Below, in pieces: positions 1-14,299 of a stretch of 64,000 nucleotides of DNA. Numbering within the stretch: position 1 is the stretch's first letter; every line of letters starts with the position of its first letter. The stretch lies in the NCBI GenBank assembly GCA_948567375.1, contig OX419762.1:48217034-48281033 (forward strand). Direction: 5' to 3'. A model generated the notes under the pieces. The model was not told the origin of the DNA. It saw nothing but the letters and a program-made list of their open reading frames with translations, and ran no database searches. The DNA comes from Lunularia cruciata (taxonomy: Eukaryota > Streptophyta > Marchantiopsida > Lunulariales > Lunulariaceae). The position numbers were made by a program, and so were the translations under genes.

Positions 1-3000
1 AGTCATCATTCTTAGAAAATAAAGGTAACCGTTTTCTAAAATAGCAAACTTTTTTATGTTTGAGAACTTGGGACATATTGTATTGAAGCATTATATTTTC
101 TACATCTTTATTGCAAATTCTTGTGTACTATAATGCAATGTACGTATTACTTTTTCTTCAGAATTCTCTCCATATCCTTCTAGCAAACGAAAAAACTTTG
201 AACTTAGTACTGTAGAGTTTCTTATATTTCTAGAACTTAGAAATATAAATAAAGCAAGCTTCAAATATACATACCTCTATATCATGTTCAAAGAAGAGAA
301 TAACTTCTAGAGATATATAATGAAATATCATACAAAGATTATAAAAGATGAAATAAATTATCCATCAAAAGATTAATCAATATATTTCTATACAGTGAAT
401 GAAAATTATTAGGTGAACTAAACAGCAAAAGATAGCTTGGGATGAGCTATGGATAACAGCAAAAAGAATGTAGAATTGTCTAGAGAGTTCAGACCACATA
501 GGAGAGTTTCATTTTGTCTGCAAGGATATTAAAGAAGAAATAGTAGATTGCAGTAGAACCGAGAACTATTGCAAATTATTCCAATTGTCTACTTAATTGA
601 TCACTTTTATATCCCCACTTGACAGTATACTTCAAAGTATGGAATTGAAATTTTGATATAGCGTGATGAATGGAGGAGTTTTCTTTATGAACTAAAAAAG
701 CATGCTACAATAGAAAGAAATAAAAAACATATCCTTTCTGAGATCTTTCTGTGATTTTGGATTGAAGAAATATTAGTTATATGTTCCTTGCTAAGCATCT
801 ACAATAAATGATTAATATTAATAACTCGTTACAGAAGCAAATAATCTTATCCTCAGAAAAGCTCCATTTGCTAGACCTACATAATAACTTTGTATAATTA
901 ACACTCTATATGATGATTCAAGGTATTCATCATCCGAGATTACCTCATTTCCACTAGCCGGTGCGTTTCACATATTCCATTGTAATACCCAAGAATAGCA
1001 TACTTTTCAATCTACCAATATTCTAAGACATAATTAAAGTCCCGTGAGGTGGTGGGAAAATACAAGGATCACAGCTCCCTCTCTCCCTGTGGGATAGACA
1101 TTAAGATTAAGTCTTAGATCATCTTGGCCTTCCGAGTTGAGTAGAATGAATCTACCATTATATTTAAGTACTCTATTTAGCCAGCTTTATTTGAATGCAT
1201 AGACATGTTCCGACGCATGGAAAACAACCATTCATGCCCAAGATAATTAAATCTGTACATTCAACAACTAGATAGCCTAGTTTCATTCCTTACTGATATC
1301 ACCTACATAAATGGGGGTTGTCTGTTTGTTCAAATTACCCTTGATTTACATCGTACTCCCAAGAATACAATTTTCTTGAGTCATTCGACTTTTTACTTAT
1401 TACCGTCAATTAAGGAAGACGAGGTAATTTTTGCAACATAAAATATCCGTAGATTGGTGTGAATATCTGCTTCTTCTCATGAAACTTGAAATCTTTTATC
1501 GACTTTATCTTCGTTAAATTATATAGTTGCGCTACAGATATTTCTGGTATTTCTCGAACTAACGCATGTAAACGTGACGCATCAGATAATTCCACGTATT
1601 CCTCCAATCCTCGTCGTTCCTGCCGGGGTGAGGAAAATGAGGTGACTTCCCGTGTCCCTTAAGCCCGGCCCGAGGAATCCAAACGCGGGCGTGAAGGAGA
1701 CCCATCTTCTACGAGTTCTCTCTTCCTCCACCCAGCGTTTTATGCTTCTCATCCCTTCTAGGGTTTGGTGGAGCCGTCGCAGCCACCTTCGAGTTCATCC
1801 TGATCGTCTTCTTATTCCGAGGTTGTTGCCTTCTACTCCATTCAGTCTGCAATCCATGGTATGACGGTTTTGGTAAGGATGTCGCAGGAGGATTCGTGAT
1901 GGGGTTGGCTCCACTGCATTGGAATTAGGTTTCATCACTCTCAATAGCCATGTCTCTCGACAGGTCTAATGTCTGTCAGTCTGCTCTCCGCGTTCTAGGT
2001 TCCCCATATCGTGGTATCTGCGTTCTTACGTGAGGGTCTTTCGTGAGTCGCTTGACTCGATTGAAACTCAAGTTGAAACGTAGGCCCCTCGCTGTTGGCA
2101 ACCCGTGCCTCAACTCTTCCGTTTCCGTACGGCAAGGTGGATGACAACCTGCCCAGGACTAATTTCTACTTGCGGAAACTGGGATTTTAGGTCAGGGTGT
2201 GGTTTAGTCGGCCGATGATGATCAAGAACTTACCTACATTGTCTGACGTCTGATGACAATGTTCTTCCAAGTCTTAGGCCAGTTTAGGCCTTGAGTGTGG
2301 AAGGCTATGATGAAACAAAATCTCACCTATTTTGTGAAGGAGGATTTCTCCAAGGAGCAGAAAATACCAATGAATCCTGCTGAGCCTTTTTTATTGGTAA
2401 ACCGAGGGTTCAGTAGTCTGCAGTCGGCTGATGGGGTGATGATGGTTTTTCACATATTTTCGTGATGACTCAACCAACAGACTACAATTATCTGACCATC
2501 CGCTGCATTAGGTCGTCAATCAATCTGCAGATGGTGATTTTCATATGGTGCGGGAATGAGGACTTCAATTAGATGCCTGAGATGGCTTGCCATCGTTGAT
2601 TATAAAACCTTGAGGCATATCCATTCATAACTGACCTGCCATTTCAATTTCAGGGTAGAACAGCAAGGCAATATCACCAGGGGATCAAGTGATGACTAAA
2701 TACTGCAACAACATGAAGGGCTAAGCCCATCTGATTACAGATATTTAAGTCGCTGATGATTCCGTCTGTCTATTTGTCCATAATTTTTAGTGTCGTCGGT
2801 GCTATGATTTAAAAAATATTCCTCGTTCTGAGGAGCCTCGTCTAAACCGAGGACGTGAGGACACGTTTACACCCATAGAATATGAGCACTTTGGTAACTA
2901 GATTACCAACTCAGGTTTAAGGCGAGATGTGATGAGTGCTTTGGTCCGTGTTTCTGACAACCTTCGGGTTTTTGAAGAGAAACACTTGCCCTTTTTGCCT

Positions 3001-3570
3001 TACTGATCTCCGTTGCACCACGAGTATAGTTGAACGTGAAGAGAGGAGGGGTGCTAAGTCTTTGAGGGGATGCAAGTGTAAAGGCTTGAGATGTAGCTCT
3101 CGAAATGATGAGTAACTATTGTCGCCCCAGTCCTATGTAAGTGCATTAGCACTTCATGAGGATTGACTAAGTTATCACACTGATCGAAATCATCTCTCAT
3201 TACATATAGATCAGGATAGTTGTTACAGGGACTTCAATTTGACTCTCAAGCTACTTGTGCTTTAGGGATGAAGAGGGCCCCTATACGCACCTTCACTCTT
3301 CACTTTGTCCGGTCCGGGCATTCCACTCTGATCAGATCATTACTGAGTGAGATATCTCGACCATCTTCATACGTTCACCAGGAGTCGCCCCGGATTTTTC
3401 ATGTCGGCGGTCGAAGGCAATATCTCTTGGTATACCTTTTCAATTGTTGTAGCTTAGATTTCTGTGTACCCTACTGTAAACGGACGTTAAATCCAATGTG
3501 CAGTGGCGTATGATCAACGTGTCAAGTCATTCAAAGTTCGTTCAGTATATTTCATGTAGTGCGAGAGAAA
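1..3570. other. Intergenic, no recognised gene
   Basis: AT-rich up to about 1600, then a more GC-rich stretch (about 1620-2250). The latter has a plant 5'-leader feel: an AGGGTTT (telo-box-like) motif lies at about 1759-1767 in pyrimidine-rich sequence. The short reading frames here (65-97 codons) resemble no family I know and lie on both strands. An old gene remnant at 1640-1960 is possible but not supported by any protein similarity I can see. Confidence 0.5.
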
Positions 3571-3574
3571 TCTG

Positions 3575-3895
3575 AAGAACCCCTAAAACCTTGAACGGTA
3601 AAATCTAGAAAAAAATCAATTGAAAGGAGAGAAGCAGCAAAACTCAGAGAAACATCGAATTAAAGGGAAAGGACGGGAAGAATAAGAATACCAAAAGCCC
3701 CCTCCAATCCCGTCCAGCCGCAAACAACCCACGATGACTCCCAAAACCTTGATAGGTAAAATCTAGAAAGTAATCAATTAAGAGGAGAGGTGGCAAAACT
3801 TAGAGGAGCATCGAAATGAGGGGAAAAGATCGGACAACTGTGAATATGAAAAGTCTCCATTAATTCTGTCCAGACGTAAACATCTCACATGTCAA
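3575..3895. repeat. Two-unit tandem duplication, period about 158 bp
   Basis: The block starting CTAAAACCTTG at about 3582 recurs as CCAAAACCTTG at about 3740. The same order of sub-motifs follows in both: GGTAAAATCTAGAAA, ATCAATT, GGAGAG, GCAAAACT, CATCGAA, CCGTCCAG or TCTGTCCAG, then AAACA. The units have diverged by many substitutions and small indels, so the duplication is old. No coding potential is evident. Confidence 0.75.
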
Positions 3896-5655
3896 CTTTC
3901 CAAGGCCCTCCAACTACAGCCCTAGAGCAGAAATTCGTGAGACGCAGATGGGGAGTAGAAATTACCTTTCCAAATAAACACGTCGTGCCTCACTGTTCGG
4001 TATCCCTCGAGGAAAATCCGTCTACCTCTGGTAACCACAACTCGTGTAGAATTGACAACTCCGTAGGTTTGATCCTGTAGAAGAATGCCAAGCTACCTGA
4101 ATTGAAACATCATCTGCTTCCATCCCTGTATCGGACAGAAGGGGAGATCCACAGCAGACGTCTCACGTTTCGGAAACGCGAAACAACAGATGAAGTTCAT
4201 GCACGAAACGAGAAAGGTAGTAAATTCAGGAGTTTGTTTGAACACACAGAAGTGAAATGGATGTTTAGGGCGATGCACGTCTAGGCTGATGAAAGGTATA
4301 GGTTGTGAAGGGTAATGTATACTTTCTAGGATATACATCAACCTGGTTTGAATCTTATAACAGGAATTAAGTTTTCAACGTGAGTTGGTCATGGATATCC
4401 GATGCCAAACATCTGAAAAATGTAAACTTGAATATCAGCCTAGACCAAGACTACTGGATAAATGGTCCTGATATAACTTGGGAAGAATTAACCCAAGTTC
4501 GATGGGTTGGCCCACATCGAACGAGATCGTCCGCTTCCACTATTCCAGATCACTCAAGTGTAGGACTTTCGCCCACATACTAGCCACGAAAGCACGTGGA
4601 GACTGGGATTCCTTGCCGAAATCTTGCTCTTCAGAGCCCGGCATTCCAACGAGAGTTTATGATGACCTCGTTCTCTGCTTCTTATGCGAAGTTTGTCTGT
4701 CAAAAGCACATGGGTGAACGAATGCACGAGAGACGATTCTGAGAAGAACTGACGCCCCCAAGGTGCGGGGAAAGACTTCTCTTGTTGTGTTGGAGAATTT
4801 GTTTGCTCCTCATATGGGCAGGAGCGAAGTGGATCATAGTTACGGTTGTTTGGTTGCTAGTGGGCCTGTCAACTTGTATTCGCTGATTGTATCAAGGTTT
4901 CTTCTCTTCACAAGCCAGCCATGAATCATACCAAGCTCTCAAAAGGCGACCACGTAGGATAGCAAGAAGGATAGGAAGACCCCATCAAGCCGGCTATGAA
5001 TTTGCTTGGCTCCTGGTCCATGTTCTCCGGATAGAGCCTCCTGAAGCAAGAGAAGTTCACACTGCTCTAAAATGCCTGCTCAGTTCTAACCCGATCTGAA
5101 GTAAGTAATGTTTGCAGCAGGATCAACCTAAGTGTGGCTCGTTCATCATGTTGCTAGGTACATCATATCTTTACCACCACCACCACCAGCGTCTGTGGTC
5201 TGTATATCTGAGTAGAATTGCTCCCGTCACTCAAGTGTTCATCCCGTGTTCGAATGTTAGCACATAGTTGCACAACGAAACTAAGCACCATTTTGCACCA
5301 GCTTATCAAAAGGTATGGAGTAAGTCGATAAGAGCGTGGAGTCATCATTTTCATTATTCAATTATGAAGCTGTCTTGGAAAGTTCAGGATTGATAGCATA
5401 AAGATTTTTATGAATCTCTGAAAGTACATCCGATTGCATTGCTCTCAAACGCTCACATGGTATCCAAGTTGAAGCGCTGTCAACTTCTCATCCGGTTTCA
5501 TAACCAAAATAGATCCGAAAGTTCAAAGGGATAAATTGATGGCTGTTGACCTGACCTCTGTTCTATACGAGCTTTAGGTACTTCCTTATGTACCTCAGAA
5601 TATTATGCCATTGAGGGTATATTGATAGCTATTGACTTTCATGACATAGTAGAGG
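3896..5655. other. Intergenic, no recognised gene
   Basis: Several short overlapping frames of 60-82 codons on both strands have no family resemblance. A short (ACC)5 run lies at 5173-5187. Sequence resembling the N-terminal part of a copia gag may begin near the right edge. Nothing else stands out. Confidence 0.5.
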
Positions 5656-5659
5656 TCTG

Positions 5660-8600
5660 AAAAGGTGCCTCTTGTAACAGACAAGAAGGCACTGAAAGAA
5701 TTTAATAAGAGGGATAAAGAGCAATTGGAATTCTAAGAGTGTCCATTGAGGAGTTCCAAATTGCTCTTTTTAGACATGCATAGACATCAAAGGAGCTTGG
5801 CCTCTGCACATGTACCCAATAGTATAACAAGAATGCTTGCATTGAGATTTAATTCTTTGCAACATAATATCAGTTCAACCATGTCACATTTTAATACAAC
5901 GAGATTAAAATTAATATAATAAATGATGATTAGACCATGGGAGCTCTTTTAGTGAACAGTGGAGTAAAAGATATAGATATTATTTAATGATTTAACAATT
6001 ATGGAAATAACTCCTACTTTCCCAAAGCTATATGTCACTTCAGAAAATTAGAAAAAGGAGACACGAATTGATGGATCGTGATGGAAATTTTGCAGGTGGT
6101 AGGCGCTCTCCTACTCCACCAAAAGGAGCAATTATAAAACCAAAATAATTTACGTCACTCAAAAAGGTGCAATTTAGCCAAAGAAGATAAGAAACAAATT
6201 TGATTCCTCCAACAACAAAGAAGGTATAGAAGTGTTATATTGGCAAAAGAATAAATCATGCAAGTTAGAATCGATGGTTTAAAATAAGCTGCAAGCCAGA
6301 TAGCTCCTAAATTCTTTGACAATTCAAGAAATAACATTGCAATCGATGAGTTGAATTCTTTGATACCAAGAAAAACCACTGATAAAAGATTTTGTCTACT
6401 CTTGTGCAAGGCCAAAAAAATATATGGTACATAAACGTCGTAATCACATGACATGGGATTAGAAGTGATTCCCTACCTGTCAGAGTACATAGAGTGATAG
6501 ATGACGATGGGTTCTCATATGCTGTAGTTGGAGAAAAGAAATTTTCCTATCAACCTATCTTGATAGGAATAAATGATAGGAGAGATAAATGATACTTAAG
6601 GTGTGAAAACAATCTAGAAATTCAACGTAATCTGATTTCATTTGCTCAATCACTGATTGGGTTTTCATATACTATAGTTGGAGAAAAGAACGTTTCTTAT
6701 CAATCTATCTTGATAGGAATAAATGATAGGAGAGATAAATGATACTTAGGGTGTGAAAACAATCTAGAAACTCCACGTAATCTGATTTCATTTGCTCCAT
6801 TACTGATTAGCCCGGGGTTGAATAGCTACCGAATTCACTAGAGTGCAAGGTTACTGATGCAAAACTGCTCGTGACATTAAGTGTAGTGGATATCACCAAA
6901 TTCAGGCATAAGCAACACCCCAAGTTAAAACAATGAAGGGCGTCAAAATTTTGCATAACAAGCTTGATACTGAACTATTGAAAGCCTCAAACTCCTCCAT
7001 GGAAAGAAGATGGTGAAGCGTTTACCTCAATCAACACTCAATCCTTGTCATTTCACCTTTTGATCCTTGTAGCCATTGATGAAATATACATCAATGGTTA
7101 TACCAACGTGTGGCCTGCATGATTGAAACAAGTGTCTATCCACCTTCGAGAGGACTCCAGTATGGATCTAGCAGTGAGTCATCAAGAACTGGATGAGATA
7201 AAGGAAAAAGCACAAAAACTCTCTTTGTACTCAAAAGCTACAAATGATCGTAAACGGAGAAAGGCAATCGTTGAGGAATACTAAACCATATTTGACAACC
7301 AAACTTGGTATTTTTTCAACTTACCTACCAAAAGAAGTGCAATTCCTATATATTATTCGATATATAAGCTCAAGTACATTGCAGATGCAGATGAATCGAT
7401 TGCATGTCATAAGGCTACACTAGTACCAAGGGCTATCGTTGGTGCCAATGAACTAACTACACTAAGACATATGCATCTACAGGTAAGATGAATACTATTA
7501 AATGATAAATGGATTACCACTCTATGAATGTCACAAATGTATTCCCAAACAAAACTTTAAGGGAAAAATATACTTCTCTCAACTCGAAGGATTTGAAATG
7601 CAAGGTGCATACTGTTTGGTTTGTAGGATGAAGAAGGTACTCCAGGAATTAGCACAAGCTAATCCGGTGTAGGATCTCAAATGAAACTCTATCACGTTAT
7701 GTTGGAGAAGTTCAACTTCAATTAAAGTAACTATGGTGTAAATTTATAGTACAAGACATATAACAAGATTTTGTACTTAGATGCCTATGATGTACTTAGA
7801 TGTACTATGATGATCAAGAGATTTGCAATCTCAAAACTAGTCCATCCACATCCTTCAAGGTTATTAGGACTATGAACCATTGTCTTGGTATAAAAGTACG
7901 GAGGAGAGCAGACAGACCATATCTCGCGCGAGAAGGTCATAGTGACTTGATCTTACACAGATATACAAGATTGAAGATTATAAAGTGAGTTCTACACCAA
8001 CAAATACCAGAAAACTAACTTTTGCTGAGTAGGATAAAAAAGTGGTGAGAATCTATACAAAAGAGTGGTTGGATCTTTGATTTATGTTACTACATCAAGT
8101 CCAAATATAGCTCGTGCAGAGTCATAGACTAGTCAGTTCATAACAAGGCCCTATAAGACACACGAATAGCCCAGACATAGCATATTCAGTGTCCCATATT
8201 AGCCAGTTCATGGTAAGACCCTGTTCGACAAACATGAAATAGTAAAGCAAATGATTTCTTACTTAAAACGCACTAAATGCTTTACTTTGAGATATACTAA
8301 CTCTTCAAAAAGCAGACTCTGCTAATAGATGTTTGGTAGGATTATGCTAGATGTTCAATACCAACAGGGAATATCTCTGCTAATACATTTAAATTAGGCA
8401 GTGCAGTCATAAGTTACTCAAGTCATAAAACCTATTGTGTCCTTGCCTTATACTGAGGTTGAGTATGAAGCTCTCACAATGTAAAATGTGAGGCAATTTG
8501 ACTTAAAGAAAGAAATTTTGTCAGAGATTGGGTTTTCACATATAGAAAAAACTTTAATCTTTGGAGTTAACTTGAGCTGAGTTTATCTCACTAGAAATCC

Positions 8601-8695
8601 GCTTATTTCACTCTAGAACAAAGCATTTGAAGACCTAACATCATTTTGCAAGCGAGGGGTTGATGGGAGTGTCATTTGGAGATAAAGAGAAGAGC
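5660..8695 (+). mobile_element. Decayed Ty1/copia LTR-retrotransposon
   Basis: Recognised by pieces in copia order, broken by many stops and frameshifts. Around 5675-5790 a gag-like stretch reads ALKEFNKRDKEQLEF and then, in another frame, SIEEFQIALFRHA. At 7294-7347 one frame reads DNQTWYFFNLPTKRSAIP, followed by YKLKYIADADES and KATLVPRA, the usual start of the copia reverse transcriptase. At about 7555-7660 follow NVFPNKTL, YFSQLEGFEMQG and MKKVLQELAQA. At about 8070-8110 is LIYVTTSSPNIARAES, and at 8240-8285 MISYLKRTKCFTL. The RNase H tail shows YTEVEYEALT (about 8450-8480) and VYLTRNPLISL (about 8580-8615). The central YVDD box is not preserved in any frame I could read. I could not define LTRs. 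Order and motifs make the family fairly sure; the ends are approximate. Confidence 0.75.
6509..6809. repeat. 150-bp tandem duplication inside the copia relic
   Basis: Unit 1 (6509-6658) starts GGGTTCTCATATGCTG and unit 2 (6659-6809) starts GGGTTTTCATATACTA. Long identical runs continue through TATCTTGATAGGAATAAATG, then GATAAATGATACTTA, GTGTGAAAACAATCTAGAAA and CTGATTTCATTTGCTC. Both units carry a small inverted repeat around CCTATC/GATAGG. The units are far more alike than the surrounding copia relic would suggest, so the duplication is younger than the decay. Confidence 0.9.
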
Positions 8696-8699
8696 ACTG

Positions 8700-11600
8700 C
8701 AACAGATGTTTTCCCGAAAGGTCCAAATTCAATAATTTCTTAACATTGATGGAAGAGTTTAATTCCACGGCTAATATTAAAGGAGTATGCTAGAATTTTC
8801 GCATATAACTTTGCAATTACTATAAACAACATTGTGAAACAATATAACAGCTTAGGAGCTCTTTCATTCAAAAGACATAGAGCAAGTAGGAGCAAGGCGC
8901 TAGTGTTTATCGTTCTAAACATTCATATATAGAAGAGGCCAGTAAAGCTCATGATTGACAGTATATAAGATTTCAATGAATCATATAAAACACCATCCTA
9001 TTGCATTCTCTCAAATGCTCACATGCAATCCTTTTGTCCGATGGAGGCAGTTGATTCTCAACCTTCTACTTGGAAAGATGTTCCTGTCTCTCGGATGACC
9101 CATGCTGAAGCTCCCGTCCCATTTATTGTGGAACCTAGAAAGTCTGGTCTGAGAGTCCGCTACTGTCAAACAACAGCATCTTAAAAGTTCAATCCCATTT
9201 ATTGTCGAGGCTAAAAGTACATCTTGGGATTTGTGATTCTTTGGTTGTCTCAAGAGAATATACGAAGCTAGACTGCTAGTGATTTGCATAAGTAGGTTCC
9301 AGGGAAGACAGCGCACTGTAGGTTGAATGTTTAAGATACGTGATTGAAATCTAGACCAAACTAAGGTACTATGTTCTCAGTGGACAGGGATTGTACTGGA
9401 AACTGATCGTTGTTCGATTGAAATTGTGGGGACAGTGTTGAAGTTGAGTACGCTGTGTATATCTACAATCGCGGATATCCACCTCGTGACGTCCACGTCC
9501 ACATTCACGTTAGGCACTTATGTTTTGTTCCAATTGTTTCCTGCGATTGGGTGTCGCATCAAACGTGGTTGTCACGAGGTGGCCTATTTGCGATTCAGTT
9601 CCACGAAAATTGGAATTACTGAATTGCAACTATGCGCTCTTGGAATCATTTACTATGCCTAACCTGCATATAGCATAAAGATGACTAATCATCTCATAGA
9701 AAAGGAAGCTAGGCATACCTAGCCCAGTAACGCGTGTGTGTAATCATGACAAAAATTATTCCAATATTTGTTGAGGCATGGGACTTGCTTGGGACTTGCA
9801 CGGGATATCTATTGCGAGCACAGGACATTGATAGTAGATTCTTATTGTTTAAAATTGGGTTCATGGACTAGTGTAGAGGATTACCTACATTCTACCATGG
9901 AAATTTCACTCAGGGATAACGAAATTGAGTAGATTCAAACTCTGCTACTAGCACCATGCTGTGCAAATAGACTCGAAATTTGGTTCTGGTAGTTAATTCT
10001 CTGGTGCAATCTTAGAATTAACTACCAGCTAGACAATAGCTAGACAATCTGATTCTATTCAACATGACAAAATTTGAGGATGCTTCAACTGTCCATGTTT
10101 CAACACATTGAAATAACTCAATTCATTCTTTGTACGGATTCACTGAAGAATCGGGGAAGTGGAAGTGATTGGATCGGAAAGCTCTGTTCTAACCCTTAGG
10201 CTGGGTCCCATAGCTATTACCAGCTTTCTCTTGCATGTGCTAGATTTTTCATCAAGAGCAAGCGGAGACGAAGAAATGGCGAGGGGAAGGTGCGAATCCA
10301 CAAATAACATATAAGATCAATCAAGCAGACTTGAATTTTTGAAACATTTAAGTTTCATGAACATGGTACTGGATCTGATTTTCCAATAAGCTGGAATTTC
10401 GCATAGTGTTTCCATTTGAGGATCTGAGAATGTCAGTAGATCATAAGAAACATCAGTACAACTGTGGATATCGCGTTTGGATCCCAAATCTGTACGGCTG
10501 ATAGAATAGACTAGTTTATCAGAGATCGAATTCAGCGGTGCACCTGCTAAGAAGACTCAGATCGTCGAGATCTAAGCGAGAACTCTGCTTAGCAGCTCAA
10601 CATGGAGCAATCATCAGAGATTGCAACAAAACTCATTCCTTCGACCGCCGAATCCCTCAAATCTGTAGATAGAGAGATATAGGACGAATTTAATGAAACG
10701 GAGCACAGATGACTACGGTAATCAATTGTATCCCACCTGTAAGAGCAAGGCTAGGTTGACTACGGCTCAGTCATTGTAAGGTCTCGTATGAAGAGTCTAA
10801 ACCTCATCGTCACAAAACTGTATCCAACACATCAGTCGAGATCCAAATACTCGCTCATTTCATTTCTGTTGTTCGTGCATAGCAGAGTCCGTCAATACGT
10901 ATGGACTCTGTCCTGATTTTAGATTCCCGACGAGAGTTGAGGCCAACAAATTTCATTGACTTCCTTTTTAACCAATCCAAAGTACGAAATGTTTTGAAAA
11001 GCTGATTCAAACCCCAAGTCGTCAACGCTCTTATAGCACGTCCGCTGAGTACGTAAGCAGGGATTGGTGTTTGCTGGCATTGAGGTGTTACCGATTCGGA
11101 CCCACAAGAAGGCATAATGTGTAAGTGCAATGGTGTCAGTACTCATCCACGTGGTATTATAGTCATGAATATACTTCCATTTTCAGCTGGAGTCAGTGGA
11201 TTACACTGTGGATCAAACTGATGACCTTTGAAGTTTCTTCAAGAATTGTCTCCACATAGAAGGTTACCTGTAGTCACCACCTCAGACCATAGCAAGGATG
11301 TAAACGGAAAGGGTGGTGCACAGGATGATCCTCTACACGACCTCAGCCACTTTACACGTACTGCAGTTTGTGACAGACATCAGTAACTTCAAGAAAGGCA
11401 TGTGTAGGATTACTAGCGTGATGGCGAACTAAGGCCAGAGCTGAACTCAACGTTCAGAACACTGGTCTTGACACTGGATCAAACATAAGACTTGACAAGC
11501 AAGATTCGACATAAATTGAGAGTGCACCCTTATGAACCAACTTTTAATGGTGGGAAGAAGTGAATCCACTACTCTTACCTGTGATGTATACCTGTCAATG

Positions 11601-14290
11601 AAGGGACAATTCTGTCGAAGCTCCAATTTGGAAACATGTCTTTGAGTCAGTAGTTCGATCTATTATAAAGTTCTGAATCTTACAGTGGAGTGCAGCGTAA
11701 GACTTTGTGAAACTTCCTTGATATACGATGTAAACTGTCAGTGTCAACTTAAATAAGAACTAACAGATGCTTTTGGACTACTTTTAGATGTTCTCAACAG
11801 CAACCTACGTGCCAATACGATTGAGATCTTTTTGCGCCTGATCTCATATCGTTTACAACTTTATCTGATGCAACGATACAGATAAGGTGACAAGACAGAC
11901 CATCCATGATAACGAGGAACAAAAAGATATTATTTGTGAGTAGATTTAATGTCATGAATACCTTACAAAGGGATTTCGATTAAAAAACCTAGAAAGTTTA
12001 AAACATATCTCTAAGATTTTACTAGATTGCATGAACAATATGATTGATAAAGTCCATGAACATTATAAACTAAGAATAGGATGGAGTGAGAATAAAAGTG
12101 CAAGGAAATCTGTGAGAATATACGTTGAGATAGTGCATCTACGATACACATTTTGCTGTTCTTTGTACAATTGTAATGGAATTCAATTGAATCTGCAAGC
12201 TTATGTCATTAATCTAAGACATTATTCGATAATTCTAATTCCACTTCTCCGTTCTTCAACTTCCTTTGTCCTGCACTACCAAATTTTCTGGTGTATTTGG
12301 TGTCTAGCTCACCCATTGCTGGACCCAGACCTTACGTACACTAGTACCATTGTAAGGTCTTATGATTAAGGAGTTGGTTAATCAGCGAAAATCATATGAA
12401 GGATTCGTGATCAGGGGTAAATCAGGTATGGATGATATGATCCACAGCACCATGTTTGTGTTGAAGTTACGTAGATTGGCAGTAGTTAAATTTACTTAAG
12501 CTGGGCCAGGGACTGATACCATTCGTTGGACAGCGTAACTATGAGATAAAGAGGATTCGGATTTCATTCAGAAAGTGGTGGACCCAAATATCACCAACTT
12601 CAAAAGAGCTTTAGATATGGTGTTGCTTGCACATGGCTGGTTGATGGTGTAGCTTGCCTACCAGGCCGTACTACCTCAATTGTGTGTCCTGGCTCACACA
12701 TAAAGACGAGTGTCCTATTCTATGAACTCCATTCTACGAGGTGTGCGCACCTAAAGTTTCGTCAAAAACCTTCCAGTTCAAATTTGATTAAACGTCTTTT
12801 GAGTTTGAGCCCCTGAAAAAGAACTGTGGACATGTCCTTTCAACGCCTAATTCGCTAGGATGTCAAAATGGAGACACTCAACACTGTGCTACCAAATATT
12901 CAGATCAACGAAACGATAAGTTCACAGACCAACCGCGTTGTAGGTCTGAGGGTTTCAGCTTAATATGGGGAGTTTCCACAAGCTTAGAATGTCTGTTCAG
13001 CGATACCAAGCCTCATTCCAGCACTCAAAAGTTACAAGAAGCCAGACAACGGGACAGTGATTGTCCATTGAACATCGCTCGAAGATTGCATGCCTGGACC
13101 TGGGTCCACACACGCGATCTTGGAGCAATTGCGATTTGACAAGTGGATCTGAGTCTTCACGAGGTTCTGACGAAGAAAATAGCGAAGTCGTCCTCACACA
13201 GCAACCGTGCCTCCCATGTCCCTCCGTACTCATCAAAATCGGTTGAGTCTTTTGCATACGAAGATGTCAACGACTAATTATCCAAGAGGCAGTAAGGAAT
13301 TCTCTCACGCGCTTCTCACCAGTGCTAACCACGAGAACGGAGACAGCTCTCTAGATTTGCCTTTGACAACAAGAAGAGTCTGCATGCTTCCTAATCAAAC
13401 CAGTCTTTCCCCATTAGGTGTATCAAGGCACGGAGGTTTCGAGTGTGATCTACAGTCCCGTATCCCTGACAACAACGAGCTTTCAACCTCTGCATGCATG
13501 CAACCTATGTCAACAGAAGCCCGAATCAGCCCGACGATTTCATCCTCACCAGAATCTGTAACCCATCCACTTACCGTGACAATCAAATTCCATTTCAAGA
13601 ATCTGCGGAAATTTATACTTACTCCCAGCACGTGAACGACCGACGATTGGGTAAGATCTTCACTTGCGCACAGGGACATAACAAGCGGTTGACGTGATGA
13701 TCACAGAGATTGATTTGCAAACACGCGAAACGATTGCAAATGTGCAGATCGTGCAAATAGCAGAAGCTGCTGATTTTGGGACCGGACCACCTGAGATAGG
13801 ACTTAGCGTCCCCGATCCATTTTCTGTCCTCCAGGTAGGGAACGCCGGACTTCTGCCGGTATGTGAGGTCCTTGGGCCCTCCTCGAAGCACGAGGGAGGG
13901 GCCGTCCGTAGGGTCCATGGGCCTCGACTTCATGTCCTTGTCCGTCCCGGGTGGAAAGGCAGGGTGTCTTCACTTGAGCTTAAACTCAAACTTCTAGATG
14001 GAGCTTTTCCTTGTGTGAGAGTAATCCGAGGACTCACGATATTTTGGATGTTGTGTTGCCGCGTATTTCTAGCCGTCCATTATGGATGTTACAGTAAAAT
14101 ATATCAAAAAGAGTAAAATTCAATGAACCCTACAAATTATATTTAAAGTCTTTTAAGTCACTGGATTGTGCACTTCCAGTTACATCATACTTGGGAACTT
14201 TAGCTTGGTTCGGGAGAGTGCGGAGAGATGTGAGAGGAAAGATATACACTTTCGAAGCGGTCTCTAGCATATAGCATTTGAGTGAAATAG
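8700..14290. other. Intergenic, no recognised gene
   Basis: The stretch 13000-14000 is richer in GC and open in several frames on both strands (up to 142 codons at 13207-13635 +). None of the translations carries a domain, signal peptide or motif I recognise, and mutual overlap on both strands argues for composition rather than coding. An imperfect GC-rich inverted repeat (GGCCCTCCTCG / CGAGGGAGGGGCC) lies at about 13876-13903. No tRNA or rRNA was seen. Confidence 0.45.
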
Positions 14291-14299
14291 TATATTCGG

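Noticed and set aside
1640-1960. Possible 5' end of a host gene (AGGGTTT motif, ATG followed by a GT)
   Set aside because: No downstream exon with recognisable protein sequence could be found, so it was kept only as a remark.
13207-13635. 142-codon frame as a possible gene
   Set aside because: No family resemblance, overlaps equally long frames on both strands, and no sign of splice or promoter context.
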